Origin: Sternotherus odoratus
Taxonomy: Eukaryota; Chordata; Testudines; Kinosternidae
Assembly: GCA_032164245.1 (NCBI GenBank)
Contig: JAVMKO010000001.1
Coordinates: 249,559,644 to 249,623,643, forward strand
DNA: 64,000 nucleotides
Direction of reading: 5' to 3'
Below, piece after piece: positions 55,801 to 64,000 of the stretch. The position numbers and the translations under genes were made by a program. The notes under the pieces are model-generated. The model had not been told where the DNA came from, made no database searches, and was given only the letters and a program-made list of their open reading frames with translations. Positions within the stretch are counted from its first letter, which is position 1, and each line of letters begins with the position of its first letter.

Positions 55801-57501
55801 ACCTTATAACTCATCTGCTGCTGCCTTGTCTGCAACTGCACATGACTCCTTGGAAAAGGAAGAGTTTATGCTGAAACTCATGAGATCACTTTCTGAAGAA
55901 GTTGACAGCAGCGAAGATGAAGAACACTTTGAAATGCTTGAGAAAAGTGAACATTCAGAGAAAACTGTACAGTATGCTGATCATTTAGCTGGTCATATCA
56001 TTTCTATGGCAACTGAAATGGCTGCTTCCCATTTAGATGATAAAACCATTAAAAGAGAAGCTGACAGACACTACAAATTAAATGCACAAAACAAAATATG
56101 TGGATATACTGCCTTTATAAATATCCCAGAAGAAGCTTTGCATTCATTGTGGAATTATGCAGGTGATATGGCTGGAAAGGTTATCAATGAGGCTAAGAAG
56201 ATGATAAAAACAAGGCATTGCAAACTGTTGAGGTTGAAGCGTGTTAACTGTCATGTAGATTGTCTTTCTCTCAGAAAAGATGATCGAGACTGTAGGTCAA
56301 AAGAGAAGTGGTGTCCGGTCGTAAACCAGTGGTCCAGAGAAGTTGATTCATCCCTACTTTCTTTACCTCAGCGTTTAGGAACAACAGGTCTGACTTCCAG
56401 GTATCCAAGCTGTGAGAGTGTGACCGATGAATATGCAGATCACATCATTCGAGTTCTGAAAAGGGAAGGTGGCAACAGTGAGTTAATAATAGATCAATAT
56501 GCTAGTAGACTTGCTTACAGATCTATTAAATCAGGCCTACAACAAGCTGCCAGGAAAATCAAATTGACATACAACAAAATAATATTTCCTGTACAGAACA
56601 CGCAGGTAAATGGTAGGCATGAGCTGTTCAAAATATTGAACAAAGAAATGGATACAAAATGGCAAATGAAAAATAGTGTTCCTAGGTTTGGAGGCCAAGC
56701 CTGTGAAATAAACAGTGTACACAGAACTGAAGATACAGAGTTGTTACATTTTTCTGAATCCCTTGCTCATCATATAACATGTGATGTCAGGAGAAAACTG
56801 AAAATGTCAGCAGTTTGCTTGCCAAAATCCTTAACAGATTCCTGTCTGTATAGAAAATCTAAATTTGATGAAGCCACAGGGGACCTCCTTAAAACAACAC
56901 TTTCTAAAACAGTTCTTCCTTTCTCACAAAAACATAAACTGTATCATAGTACAGGCAGTTTAAATGAATATGGCTACCGAGAAGGCATCATTCAAGCTAT
57001 AGAAGAGTATGCCAGAAAAGTAGTGGATGACACCTTAGAAATGAGTTTGGAGTCTGCTGTTCTCCAACCTGCTGAAAACAGAAAAAATGGGGATAGATTC
57101 ACTTACACAGAAAAGTTGTCTCCATTTTCTGGAACAGCCTGCAGATATTGTAGTATGAAGGAATATCAGTATTGTACTGGAAGTTCATCTCCACACCTGC
57201 CTGGACAAGAACCCCTCTCTAGAATCAGGCAGATCCCCAATTCAGGGTTGGATGGTGTCTGTCAAAAATCAAGAGTTTTTCACCTTGATATTCCCAAAAT
57301 TCATATTGACATGGATCAGAAGACAGTATTTTCTGAGAAGGTGGTTGATGCAGCTATTGAGAAAGCAGAGAGAGAGCTGAGTAACACAAGTCTGGCAGCT
57401 GATAGTGGTATTGGACACGGTGGAGTCAGCTTTGCTGAAAACCTTACTACAGAAATAATGACTTCAGCTATGACTAATATTGGTCAGGCTATTAACATAA
57501 G
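52836..57501 (+). CDS. AKAP11: AKAP11 exon 7 (giant scaffold exon)
   Basis: The 4666-base exon encodes residues about 210-1764, most of the protein. The acceptor is TCTTTTTAG and the donor AAG/GTAACA (phase 2). Visible elements are: a FFAT-like EFFDSFD with an acidic lead-in (residues 359-365); serine-rich linkers; at least fourteen copies of an amphipathic helix pattern beginning [Y/F]-[A/S]-x-x-[L/M/V/I], including YAKDLSESVIQEAFIEL at about 712, a good PKA-RII-binding helix; a TP-rich segment DTPPPTPLVP to PATPPSTPYN (about 1157-1205), where the family binds GSK3; acidic EEVDSSEDEE; and KTVQY at 1252-1256 near the known PP1-docking position. In-frame TTG at 52982 is not a start. No internal stop. 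Identification as AKAP11 is firm. Confidence 0.97.
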
Positions 57502-58528
57502 GTAACATTACATTCTCTCCCTCTTATTCTCTTGCTATTGTTAACAGAAAACAGTACCCATTTTGCCTAATTTATAAATTTATATAGTCAGAAGCACTAT
57601 TTGCCACAATTACATTCTGAAAATATAATTTTAAATTAAAAGTTTATTTTGGAACCTCCTGCTGGTGGCCTCCAGGCTGTTTAGAAATTTTTAATAATAA
57701 TGATCTTGTCAGTTACAGGAGCTCAATGTCAGTGTAAACCAGTTTCTAGCCTACTTTAGAATCTACCTGTGCGCTGATGGGCAACTCTGGTAAATGGGAT
57801 TCTGTGAAATTTTTCTAATGTTCTGATCAGATTGTTTTATCAGTGATATAAATTACTGGAATTTAGTTGACAATTCAATTGATCTGTGGGCCACAATATA
57901 ATCCAATTCTTTCTATAGCTGCATTAGCTCTAAAGTACTGATTTAGTCGGACTTGCAGTGCATACCACGAGCCAATGTATTACATTAATTGGTATTGTCT
58001 TTTAGAGTCTCTTGAGACTTTTGCACTTTAACATGTCTTAATTTCTGGAAGAAAAAACCTGTGTATATTTGAAAATAGAAATGTGAAATATTTAAAAATG
58101 ATTTTATTTTTATATCTTATTTTATAATTTATTATTTTATTATTTTATAATAAAGGATTATTAAGGCAGACTAAAAACTGGTTTGCAGGCACTTGCTACA
58201 TTGTTGACCAGGACTAATGTATCACAAGTTCTTAAACTATACTGTATTTTTAAGTATATTGAAAGAAATTAGTCTTTAAATATCTTGACAGAAGATGCAC
58301 AGAATGTAGTTGAATTAGAAATGAGAAGGTATATTAGCATCTAGTTATTAAAGAAAATAGACTTTAAAAAGATCAGAGTGACTTCAAATAACCATTTTCA
58401 TGTCCAAGTGCAAGACTTAACTCTTCAGCATAGTTTTTCACCGATCATTAATAACAATTTATTTCTCTCATCATTGCCTTGGAGTAGGATCTGCTTGGCA
58501 ATAAACTGTTTTATTTGCTTGACTCTAA
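57502..58528 (+). other. AKAP11 intron 7, first part
   Basis: AT-rich, with a low-complexity TTTTAT/TTATTTTA stretch at 58100-58155. No exon or named repeat. Confidence 0.5.
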
Positions 58529-58845
58529 GGCCTGATCTATAATATGTGATTTTGTGGAATTTAGCCGCATTATGTCAAATTAAAACTAAATCTGTCCACA
58601 CAACCAAGCTTAAAGTCAGTTTCTGTACTCCTCCCCGGCAAGGGGAGTAGTGATAAAAGCGACTTTACTGGTTCGAACTTGAGGTACTGTGGATGCAATT
58701 TGATGGTATTGGCCTCATGAGCTATCCCAGAATGCTCCATTGTGATTGCTCTGGACAGCACTTTCAACTCAGATGCACTAGCCAGGTACACAGGAAAAGC
58801 CCCGGGAACTTTTGAATTTCATTTCCTGTTTGGTCAGCATGGCTC
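58529..58845. mobile_element. PIF/Harbinger-like element, 5' part
   Basis: Begins TAAGGCCTGATCTATAATA (TAA 58526-58528 lies just outside) and contains TTAAAACTAAATCTGTCCAC, TGAGCTATCCCAGAATGCTC and GGAAAAGCCCCGGGAAC. These match a common turtle Harbinger family by memory. The right part is missing or decayed. Confidence 0.55.
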
Positions 58846-59597
58846 TGAAGAGCTTATATTCTAAAAGATAGATATTTCATTCTCTCACAGAACTGCTGCC
58901 AAAAGTCAAGGAACTTTTCCTTTCCTCTTTTGAATGCTTTCTTGTATAGACCTTCCACTAAAAGTTCCTGGTAGCATACAAAGATAGAAGACTGAGAATT
59001 CATATTACTTGGCCCTTGTACTTATTATTTGGAATCCTTATTCAGAGTACATGAAATAGTAAATGAGAATATACCTTATAAATCAAGTGCTGTTGAGTTC
59101 TTATGCTGTTGGTGTCAGAAATTTCACCTTTTATCAAGAGGTTCAGAAATGCAGCTTTTTAATCAAAACTTCATGTAAAGTTTCAAGTTTAACTATGGTG
59201 CTGAGAGCCCAAGGGAATGATGGATTGGGAAGCAACTGTGCACTAGTGCAGTAGTGTCAGAGGGAGACGTTGTAGTTCTATAAGATACAAAAAATTCCAG
59301 AGATTGAATGATGTGAGGAGCATTGTCATCATTTATACTTACTACATGGTATAAAAAGTGTGTGTCTGTCTCTCTCCCGTTTCTCTCCTTCCTCTCCTAG
59401 CACTCACCTAATACCTAGTCCCCTAATGGAACTAGGTAATGTTGTGATAATGGACTTTTGCCACACCTCAGAACCACTTACACCATTTAAAATGTGAAGT
59501 GTTGCCTGTAACACAATCATGGTCCTCTTTGTGCTTTTGTGAATACAGCAGCTGTGTTATGACTGTTTCCTCTGCATGGGTGGTGAGCAGATGTGAC
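58846..59597 (+). other. AKAP11 intron 7, no feature seen
   Basis: Ordinary intronic sequence up to the DIRS left end. No exon. Confidence 0.45.
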
Positions 59598-59786
59598 TTC
59601 TTCTTCGAGTGCTTGCTCATGTCCATTCCCACAGTGTGTGTGCGCACCGCGCATGCACGGTCCCGGAAGATTTTTCCCCAGCGGTACCCGTAGGGTCGGC
59701 AGGGGCGACCCCTGGAGTGGCGCCCTTATGGCCATGTATATATGCCCCTGCCGACCCTCCCCCCGCCCAGTTCCTTCTTTCCGTTC
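59598..59786 (+). repeat. DIRS left inverted terminal repeat
   Basis: Starts TTCTTCTTCGAGTGCTTGCT and runs to about the GCCCAGTTCCTTCTT block. It is nearly identical, as complement, to the repeat at 62440-62605, apart from the outer 30 bases, which differ as expected for DIRS. Confidence 0.9.
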
Positions 59787-59958
59787 ATGACGGTCGCTGG
59801 AACAACGACGCTTCGGCTCGTTCTTGCGGTATCCTTGTATTCTACAATTCCTTGTTCGTTAGTTAGGTGTAGTTAGTCAGTTCTTATAGTTCATAGTTAA
59901 TTGTATATAGTTATTATATTAGAATTAGATAGAGAAGTTGAGATTCCGGCGCTGGGGC

Positions 59959-61755
59959 ATGCCTGGAGCGCCAGGTTTCAAAACTTGTGAAGGCTGCGCT
60001 AAGCCTATGCCCGTGAGCGATCCTCACTCCAAGTGTCTTAAGTGCTTGGGTGAGAACCATCTAGCTGATCGCTGTCCGATTTGCAAGGCTTTTAAGCCTA
60101 GAACTAAGAAGGAGAGAGATTCCCGCCTGAAGATCATCCTAATGGAATCGGCTCTTCAGCCTGAAATCCCGTCCACCTCCGTGCGCAGCGCACCGGCCTC
60201 GGTGCGGGACCAGTCGGCACCGAAGGCGGACCGGGGCAAGCACAGGCACCGTTCCTCCCAGAAGGGGAGTTCCCAAAGGCACCGCTCCCAGTCACCGGTG
60301 CCTTCGAAGAAGCAGAGAGGTCGTTCCCCGGCACGTAAGAACCAGGGTGAACCCTCTCCCAGAAGGCAGACTTCGGGTCGCAAGGGCGAGCCCCGTCAAG
60401 TGCCTACGCCGCCGGCTGAGACTGAGCCGCATGGGCCCCTCGGCACCGACTCACCGCCTCCACAGATGGAGCAGCCAGACAGAGCCTCAACCCCGGACAC
60501 CTTTGAGGCGGCCAGGGATTTAATTGCCCTAACTGCGGAGCCGGGCCCGGCACCGGCGCCTCCTCAGACCCGCTTTCTGGCACCGGTGATGTCACGACCT
60601 CTGGCACCGATCGTACTCCCGGACCCGGTGCCGCTGATTCCCGCCTACCCGGAATCAGCGCCGGCACGGGCGGCACGGGCTCCCCCGGTACCGATCATAC
60701 CGGTACCGGCTATCTCTGACCTTGCAGCACCCGGGCGCGTCGAGCAGCACCCAGGGAAGCCAACCATCTTTGAGAGGTACACCATGGCACCGTCGGGGTC
60801 TGCTCCCCCATGGTCCGGGTCAGATTATTCGTCCGAGTCCGACGCACGCTCCTCTAGATCGGGTCGTAGTCATCATACCTCCCGTTCCCACCACCATTCT
60901 CGGCACCGCAGGTCCTCCCATCACAGGACCCCCCCAACATGGCTGCCTCAGGAACAGGCTCCAGGCCCATGGCCCTTTTGGACCCCCTTTGCAATCCACC
61001 AGCAGGGGCCGCCATCGGTATCGTCCTCCTTGCCGTCGGTGCCGAGGGGACCGGTCTCGGTCACCGTCTCGGTGCCGCCCCCTGAGGTGGCCCCGGAGGT
61101 TCCTGCACCTGGTCCGTCGGGGCTACACCATCCCCAGTCAGCGCCTCAATCCATGTTACCATCAGGGCCCACCAGTGACCACCCTATGGAAGAACCGGCT
61201 CAAGACACCCAGTTCGCTCCTTCCTCTTCCTCCTCTCCGGATGAGGCAGTAGCTGGTTCCTCGTCCCCAAATTTACCACCAATGGACGTGAAGGGACATC
61301 AGGAACTCCTCAGAAGGGTGGCACAAAATCTCCACCTCCCAGCTGAGGAAGTGGAGGAGGAAACAGATCCCACAGTGGATATCCTGACATCGGGGGGCCC
61401 TACCAAAATAGCACTGCCATTCATTAAGACGATCCACAAAATCTCGAACGTCATATGGCAGACACCATCCTCGATTCAACCTACTGCTAGAGGGGTTGAG
61501 AGGCGCTACTTTGCCCCCCAACAGGGGTATGAACACTTGTTTACACACCCTCAGCCGGGGACACTGGTGACAGACGCGGTTAATCACCGCGAACGTCAGG
61601 GACAGACGGGCTCTACCCCGAGGTCCCATGACGCCAAGAAGCTGGACTTGTTTGGACGAAAGGTCTATTCCTCAGGGGCACTCCAGCTGCGTGTTGCAAA
61701 CCAGCAAGCGGCTCTGGGAAGGTATGCCTACAATTCCTGGTCAGCACAAAGATAA
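59959..61755 (+). CDS. DIRS Gag-like protein, 3'-truncated by deletion
   Basis: A 598-residue frame starting MPGAPGFKTCEGCAKPMP. Its N terminus has a cysteine/histidine cluster (CEGCAKPM, CLKCLGENHLADRCPIC, about residues 10-40), probably a zinc-binding module. The middle is Ser/Pro/Arg-rich. The C terminus has KKLDLFGRKVYSSGALQLR, which resembles the LAP2-alpha-type domain that animals acquired from DIRS gag. It joins in frame to a stop created at 61753-61755 by the deletion. The frame also opens from a TTG at 59938, but the ATG at 59959 is preferred. It is an RNA-binding coat-type protein by family, not by sequence proof. Confidence 0.8.
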   Translation: MPGAPGFKTCEGCAKPMPVSDPHSKCLKCLGENHLADRCPICKAFKPRTKKERDSRLKIILMESALQPEIPSTSVRSAPASVRDQSAPKADRGKHRHRSSQKGSSQRHRSQSPVPSKKQRGRSPARKNQGEPSPRRQTSGRKGEPRQVPTPPAETEPHGPLGTDSPPPQMEQPDRASTPDTFEAARDLIALTAEPGPAPAPPQTRFLAPVMSRPLAPIVLPDPVPLIPAYPESAPARAARAPPVPIIPVPAISDLAAPGRVEQHPGKPTIFERYTMAPSGSAPPWSGSDYSSESDARSSRSGRSHHTSRSHHHSRHRRSSHHRTPPTWLPQEQAPGPWPFWTPFAIHQQGPPSVSSSLPSVPRGPVSVTVSVPPPEVAPEVPAPGPSGLHHPQSAPQSMLPSGPTSDHPMEEPAQDTQFAPSSSSSPDEAVAGSSSPNLPPMDVKGHQELLRRVAQNLHLPAEEVEEETDPTVDILTSGGPTKIALPFIKTIHKISNVIWQTPSSIQPTARGVERRYFAPQQGYEHLFTHPQPGTLVTDAVNHRERQGQTGSTPRSHDAKKLDLFGRKVYSSGALQLRVANQQAALGRYAYNSWSAQR

Positions 61756-62284
61756 GGTCCAGTTACGCCCTCACCCGGCCTTCCTCCCTAAAGTGGTTTC
61801 TGCCTTCCATGTGAACCAAGACATATTCCTCCCTGTTTTCTTTCCTAGACCTCATACCTCTAACAGAGAAAGAATGCTCCACTCCTTGGATGTGAGAAGG
61901 GCTTTAGCCTTTTATTTACAACGTACAAAACCCTTCCGTAAATCTCCTCAACTTTTTATTTCAGTGGCGGAGAGAATGAAGGGGTTGCCGATCTCGTCCC
62001 AGCGCCTCTCGGTCTGGATAACATCATGTATCAAGCTGTGCTATAACCTCTCGAATGTGTCTCCTCCTCCGTTAACAGCACATTCAACCAGAGCTCAGGC
62101 CGCGTCCACAGCATTCCTGTCGCACGTTCCCATCGCTGACATCTGTAGAGCAGCAACATGGTCGTCGATACATACCTTTTCCTCGCACTACGCAATCGTG
62201 CAACAGACAATGGAGGATGCTGCTGTCGGTCACGCAGTCCTGGCAGCTGGTACGGTCAGTACTCCTCACCCTCCTCCACGGTAA
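61751..62284 (+). pseudogene. DIRS tyrosine recombinase, C-terminal part only
   Basis: In a frame shifted relative to gag, residues include LDVRRALAFYLQRT, then AHSTRAQ with the H-x-x-R box (62081-62092) and WSSIHTFSSHYAIVQ with the catalytic tyrosine (62189-62191). The N-terminal half carrying the first catalytic arginine is absent, lost together with reverse transcriptase and RNase H, so the protein cannot work alone. The remaining residues are intact and read to a stop at 62282-62284. Confidence 0.85.
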
Positions 62285-62400
62285 CTGCTCGTAAGTCACT
62301 GTGGGAATGGGCATGAGCAAGCACTCGAAGAAGAAAGAACAGTTACTTACCTCGTAACGTTGGTTCTTCGAGATGTGTTGCTCATGTCCATTCCGAATCC
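62283..62400. repeat. DIRS internal complementary region (ICR)
   Basis: CACTGTGGGAATGGGCATGA and AGCACTCGAAGAAG (62297-62332) are the complement of the left tip. AAAGAACAGTTACTTACCTC and CGTTGGTTCTTCGAGATG (62333-62385) are the complement of the right tip. In DIRS biology this region templates completion of the ends and the circular intermediate. Confidence 0.9.
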
Positions 62401-62439
62401 CACCCGCCTCCCCTCAGGTCGGAGTACCGGCAAGAAGGA

Positions 62440-62641
62440 ACTGGGCGGGGGAGGGTCGGCAGGGGCATATATACATGGCCATAAGGGCGCCACTCCAGGG
62501 GTCGCCCCTGCCGACCCTACGGGTACCGCTGGGGAAAAATCTTCCGGGACCGTGCATGCGCGGTGCGCACACACACTGTGGGAATGGACATGAGCAACAC
62601 ATCTCAAAGAACCAACGTTACGAGGTAAGTAACTGTTCTTT
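62440..62641 (-). repeat. DIRS right inverted terminal repeat
   Basis: The complement of the left repeat through CACACACACTGTGGGAATGG, followed by a distinct outer tip ending GTAAGTAACTGTTCTTT. Confidence 0.9.
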
Positions 62642-63355
62642 TCTGTGCCCTTTAGCCATAGCACAGCTGCATGTGGGCAGCCACAATATGTCCTTAAGAG
62701 TAGTTGATATTCACTTGCCAGGGAAATTTTCAGACTGAACCACTTTGCAAAATCTTGTATTATTAGAATGGACCCGATGAAGGGTTTTAGAAATACCTTC
62801 AATGCAAATTAAGCCTGCTCACGTCACTTGGTTCTAGGCATTGAAAGTCTAAATTATTCAGGCTTGTGCAGAGGAAAAAAGTTTATAAATAGATAGACAT
62901 GTCTGTTTTTTCTGAAACAGGGAGACTAACCCTATGTCTACACTAGGACATTTTTTCTAACGGCTGTAGGTGGCCTCCAGTATTTTAAGCATCATGTTGT
63001 CTACCCTTGTGCAGTTCTGTATGTGAGGGTGCTTAAAATGCTAGTGACTGTGTTAGCCCTGATGGAGCTGAATTGATCAGAGCAACACTGGGAAGTTTTA
63101 GCTAACATTTTGTATTGCAGACAAGTTCAAAGATGACAAGTCCTCCCTGTGTAGTCACTCTAGTAAGTGTGAAGTCTACAAGTTTTAACTGCTTAGGCCC
63201 TAGTGCTATGCCAATGCTGGAATGCTATAAACTAGTTTTTCAAATTAGGGTTTGTGTCCATGCTACTACCCAACTTCCCCAGTGAAAGATGGTCCTAAGT
63301 GGTGCTCTCAGATGTGAATCTTCTTACAAACGTGTAATATATAGTCTCTGAGAAT
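62642..63355 (+). other. AKAP11 intron 7, decayed inverted-repeat element possible
   Basis: Bases about 62930-63265 begin CCCTATGTCTACACTAGGAC, like the tips of the Harbinger-type elements. The right end is not clear. No coding evidence. Confidence 0.35.
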
Positions 63356-63475
63356 TCATAGAATCATAGAATATCAGGGTTGGAAGGGACCTCTGGAGGT
63401 CATCTAGTCCAACCCCCTACTTAAAGCAGGACCAATCCCCAACTAAATCATCACAGCCAGGGCTAATTGTAACTC
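63356..63475 (-). mobile_element. CR1 3' end
   Basis: CATAGAATCATAGAATATCA, GGGTTGGAAGGGACCTCTGG, AGGTCATCTAGTCCAACCCC and TAAAGCAGGACCAATCCCC are the CR1 3' end in reverse orientation. Confidence 0.9.
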
Positions 63476-63625
63476 CAAAAGGGAATAGTTGAGTCAGCTG
63501 ACAAATGTCCCCCGCTTTGCAGGAGACTTAGTACCTCTGAAGTATCATTAAGTTAGGCTAAGGAATTTTTGCAGAATAATGTGAAATATACTACTAGTAA
63601 GGCTGTCATTTTAATTTTTGTTTAG

Positions 63626-63781
63626 TTCTATGGGAAGAGAAGGATTTCGCTCAGCTGAATCTGTAGTTAGCCAACAGATGAGTCTCAGTATTGGTGATGA
63701 TAGCACTGGCAGCTGGTCCAATCTAAGCTTTGAAGATGAACATCCTGATGAGAGCAGCAGTTTCCTTCACCTCAGTGACAG
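63626..63781 (+). CDS. AKAP11: AKAP11 exon 8 (C-terminal region, gene continues beyond window)
   Basis: 156 bases. The acceptor is TTTTTGTTTAG. The AG left from exon 7 plus the first T makes serine, and the frame then reads SMGREGFRSAESVVSQQMSL followed by SIGDDSTGSWSNLSFEDEHP. The donor CAG/GTAACT leaves phase 2. SWSNL (residues about 1794-1798) is a W-x-x-L motif with an acidic lead-in, the form of an LC3-interacting region. The AKAP11 family is an autophagy receptor, so this is a fitting site. The protein is about 1900 residues in mammals, so roughly 80-90 residues lie to the right of the window. Confidence 0.92.
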
Positions 63782-64000
63782 GTAACTGTGAACACGTTTA
63801 TCTGCTTACACAATCGGCCCATGTAGGTTGATCTGGTTTAGCTTTCTCTCTTTCATCAGAAAACTTTATTTTCCATTGAACAGAGATGTTTTTTCACTAA
63901 AACTGGCTTCAACATTATTCTGTTTAAATCACTGTTGTCCTTCAGAAAGGGATTTTTCTAGTGTGGAATTCATTCATACCTATACACGTTGTATATTAAT
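63782..64000 (+). other. AKAP11 intron 8, truncated by window end
   Basis: Starts GTAACTGTGAACACG. The remaining exons are beyond the window. Confidence 0.6.

Larger units (their letters stand above)
59598..62641 (+). mobile_element. DIRS retrotransposon, internally deleted
   Basis: A tyrosine-recombinase retrotransposon of the DIRS group. The left inverted terminal repeat (59598-59786) and the right one (about 62440-62641) share, as complements, TCCCGGAAGATTTTTCCCCA, GTAGGGTCGGCAGGGGCGAC and GGCCATGTATATATGCCCCT. The right outer end ends AGTAACTGTTCTTT. Just inside the right repeat, 62283-62400 is the internal complementary region. Its reverse complement joins the right tip directly to the left tip (GTAACTGTTCTTTCTTCTTC). 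This is the diagnostic DIRS layout. Gag and the recombinase end are kept. Reverse transcriptase, RNase H and methyltransferase are missing. No target duplication is seen, as expected for this group. Confidence 0.93.

Noticed and set aside
52982..57505. A free-standing gene starting at 52982
   Set aside because: The apparent start codon is TTG inside the frame, and the coding sequence extends upstream to a good acceptor at 52835/52836. It is an internal exon.
59938..59958. Start of gag at 59938
   Set aside because: That codon is TTG. The ATG at 59959 is in frame and starts right before the conserved cysteine cluster.

Overview
This window looks like nuclear DNA from a turtle (Testudines, probably a cryptodire). 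The evidence is many CR1 LINE fragments, several copies of the turtle-type tRNA-derived SINE, a tRNA-like SINE with a CR1-like tail, and an abundance of pogo/Tigger, hAT and PIF/Harbinger-like DNA elements. This was inferred from remembered repeat types, not from a database search. There are no bacterial features and no CRISPR.

One host gene is present: AKAP11 (AKAP220), on the + strand and running off the right edge. Its CpG-island promoter and non-coding exon 1 lie near 23.4-23.65 kb. Coding exons are at 28.67 kb (start codon), 40.5, 46.7, 49.8, 52.0, 52.8-57.5 (the 4.67-kb giant exon) and 63.6 kb. I assembled the exons by reading-frame continuity and splice sites. About 1816 residues are encoded here, and the last exons lie beyond base 64000. 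The order of parts fits the family: a short N-terminal region, a FFAT-like motif, a long array of amphipathic A-kinase-anchoring helices with a TP-rich GSK3-type segment in between, and a W-x-x-L (LIR-like) motif near the C terminus.

Bases 1-23,000 are intergenic sequence or the 3' end of an upstream gene. They contain only repeats, apart from a T-rich stretch with an AATAAA signal at 5.98-6.5 kb that could be the 3' end of the upstream gene (DGKH by known synteny; inference).

The introns carry the mobile elements of most interest. Intron 2 (28.7-40.5 kb) holds a 3.18-kb pogo-superfamily transposon with TA-flanked inverted repeats and an uninterrupted 456-residue transposase (29.2-32.4 kb), an old DIRS remnant (36.0-37.6 kb) and a solo LTR with a perfect 5-bp target duplication (38.4-38.9 kb). 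Intron 7 (57.5-63.6 kb) holds a well-preserved but internally deleted DIRS element (59.6-62.6 kb) that keeps gag, the catalytic end of the tyrosine recombinase, both inverted terminal repeats and the internal complementary region. A recurring theme is short DNA elements of unrelated families, each with a GC-rich, often tandemly repeated interior.
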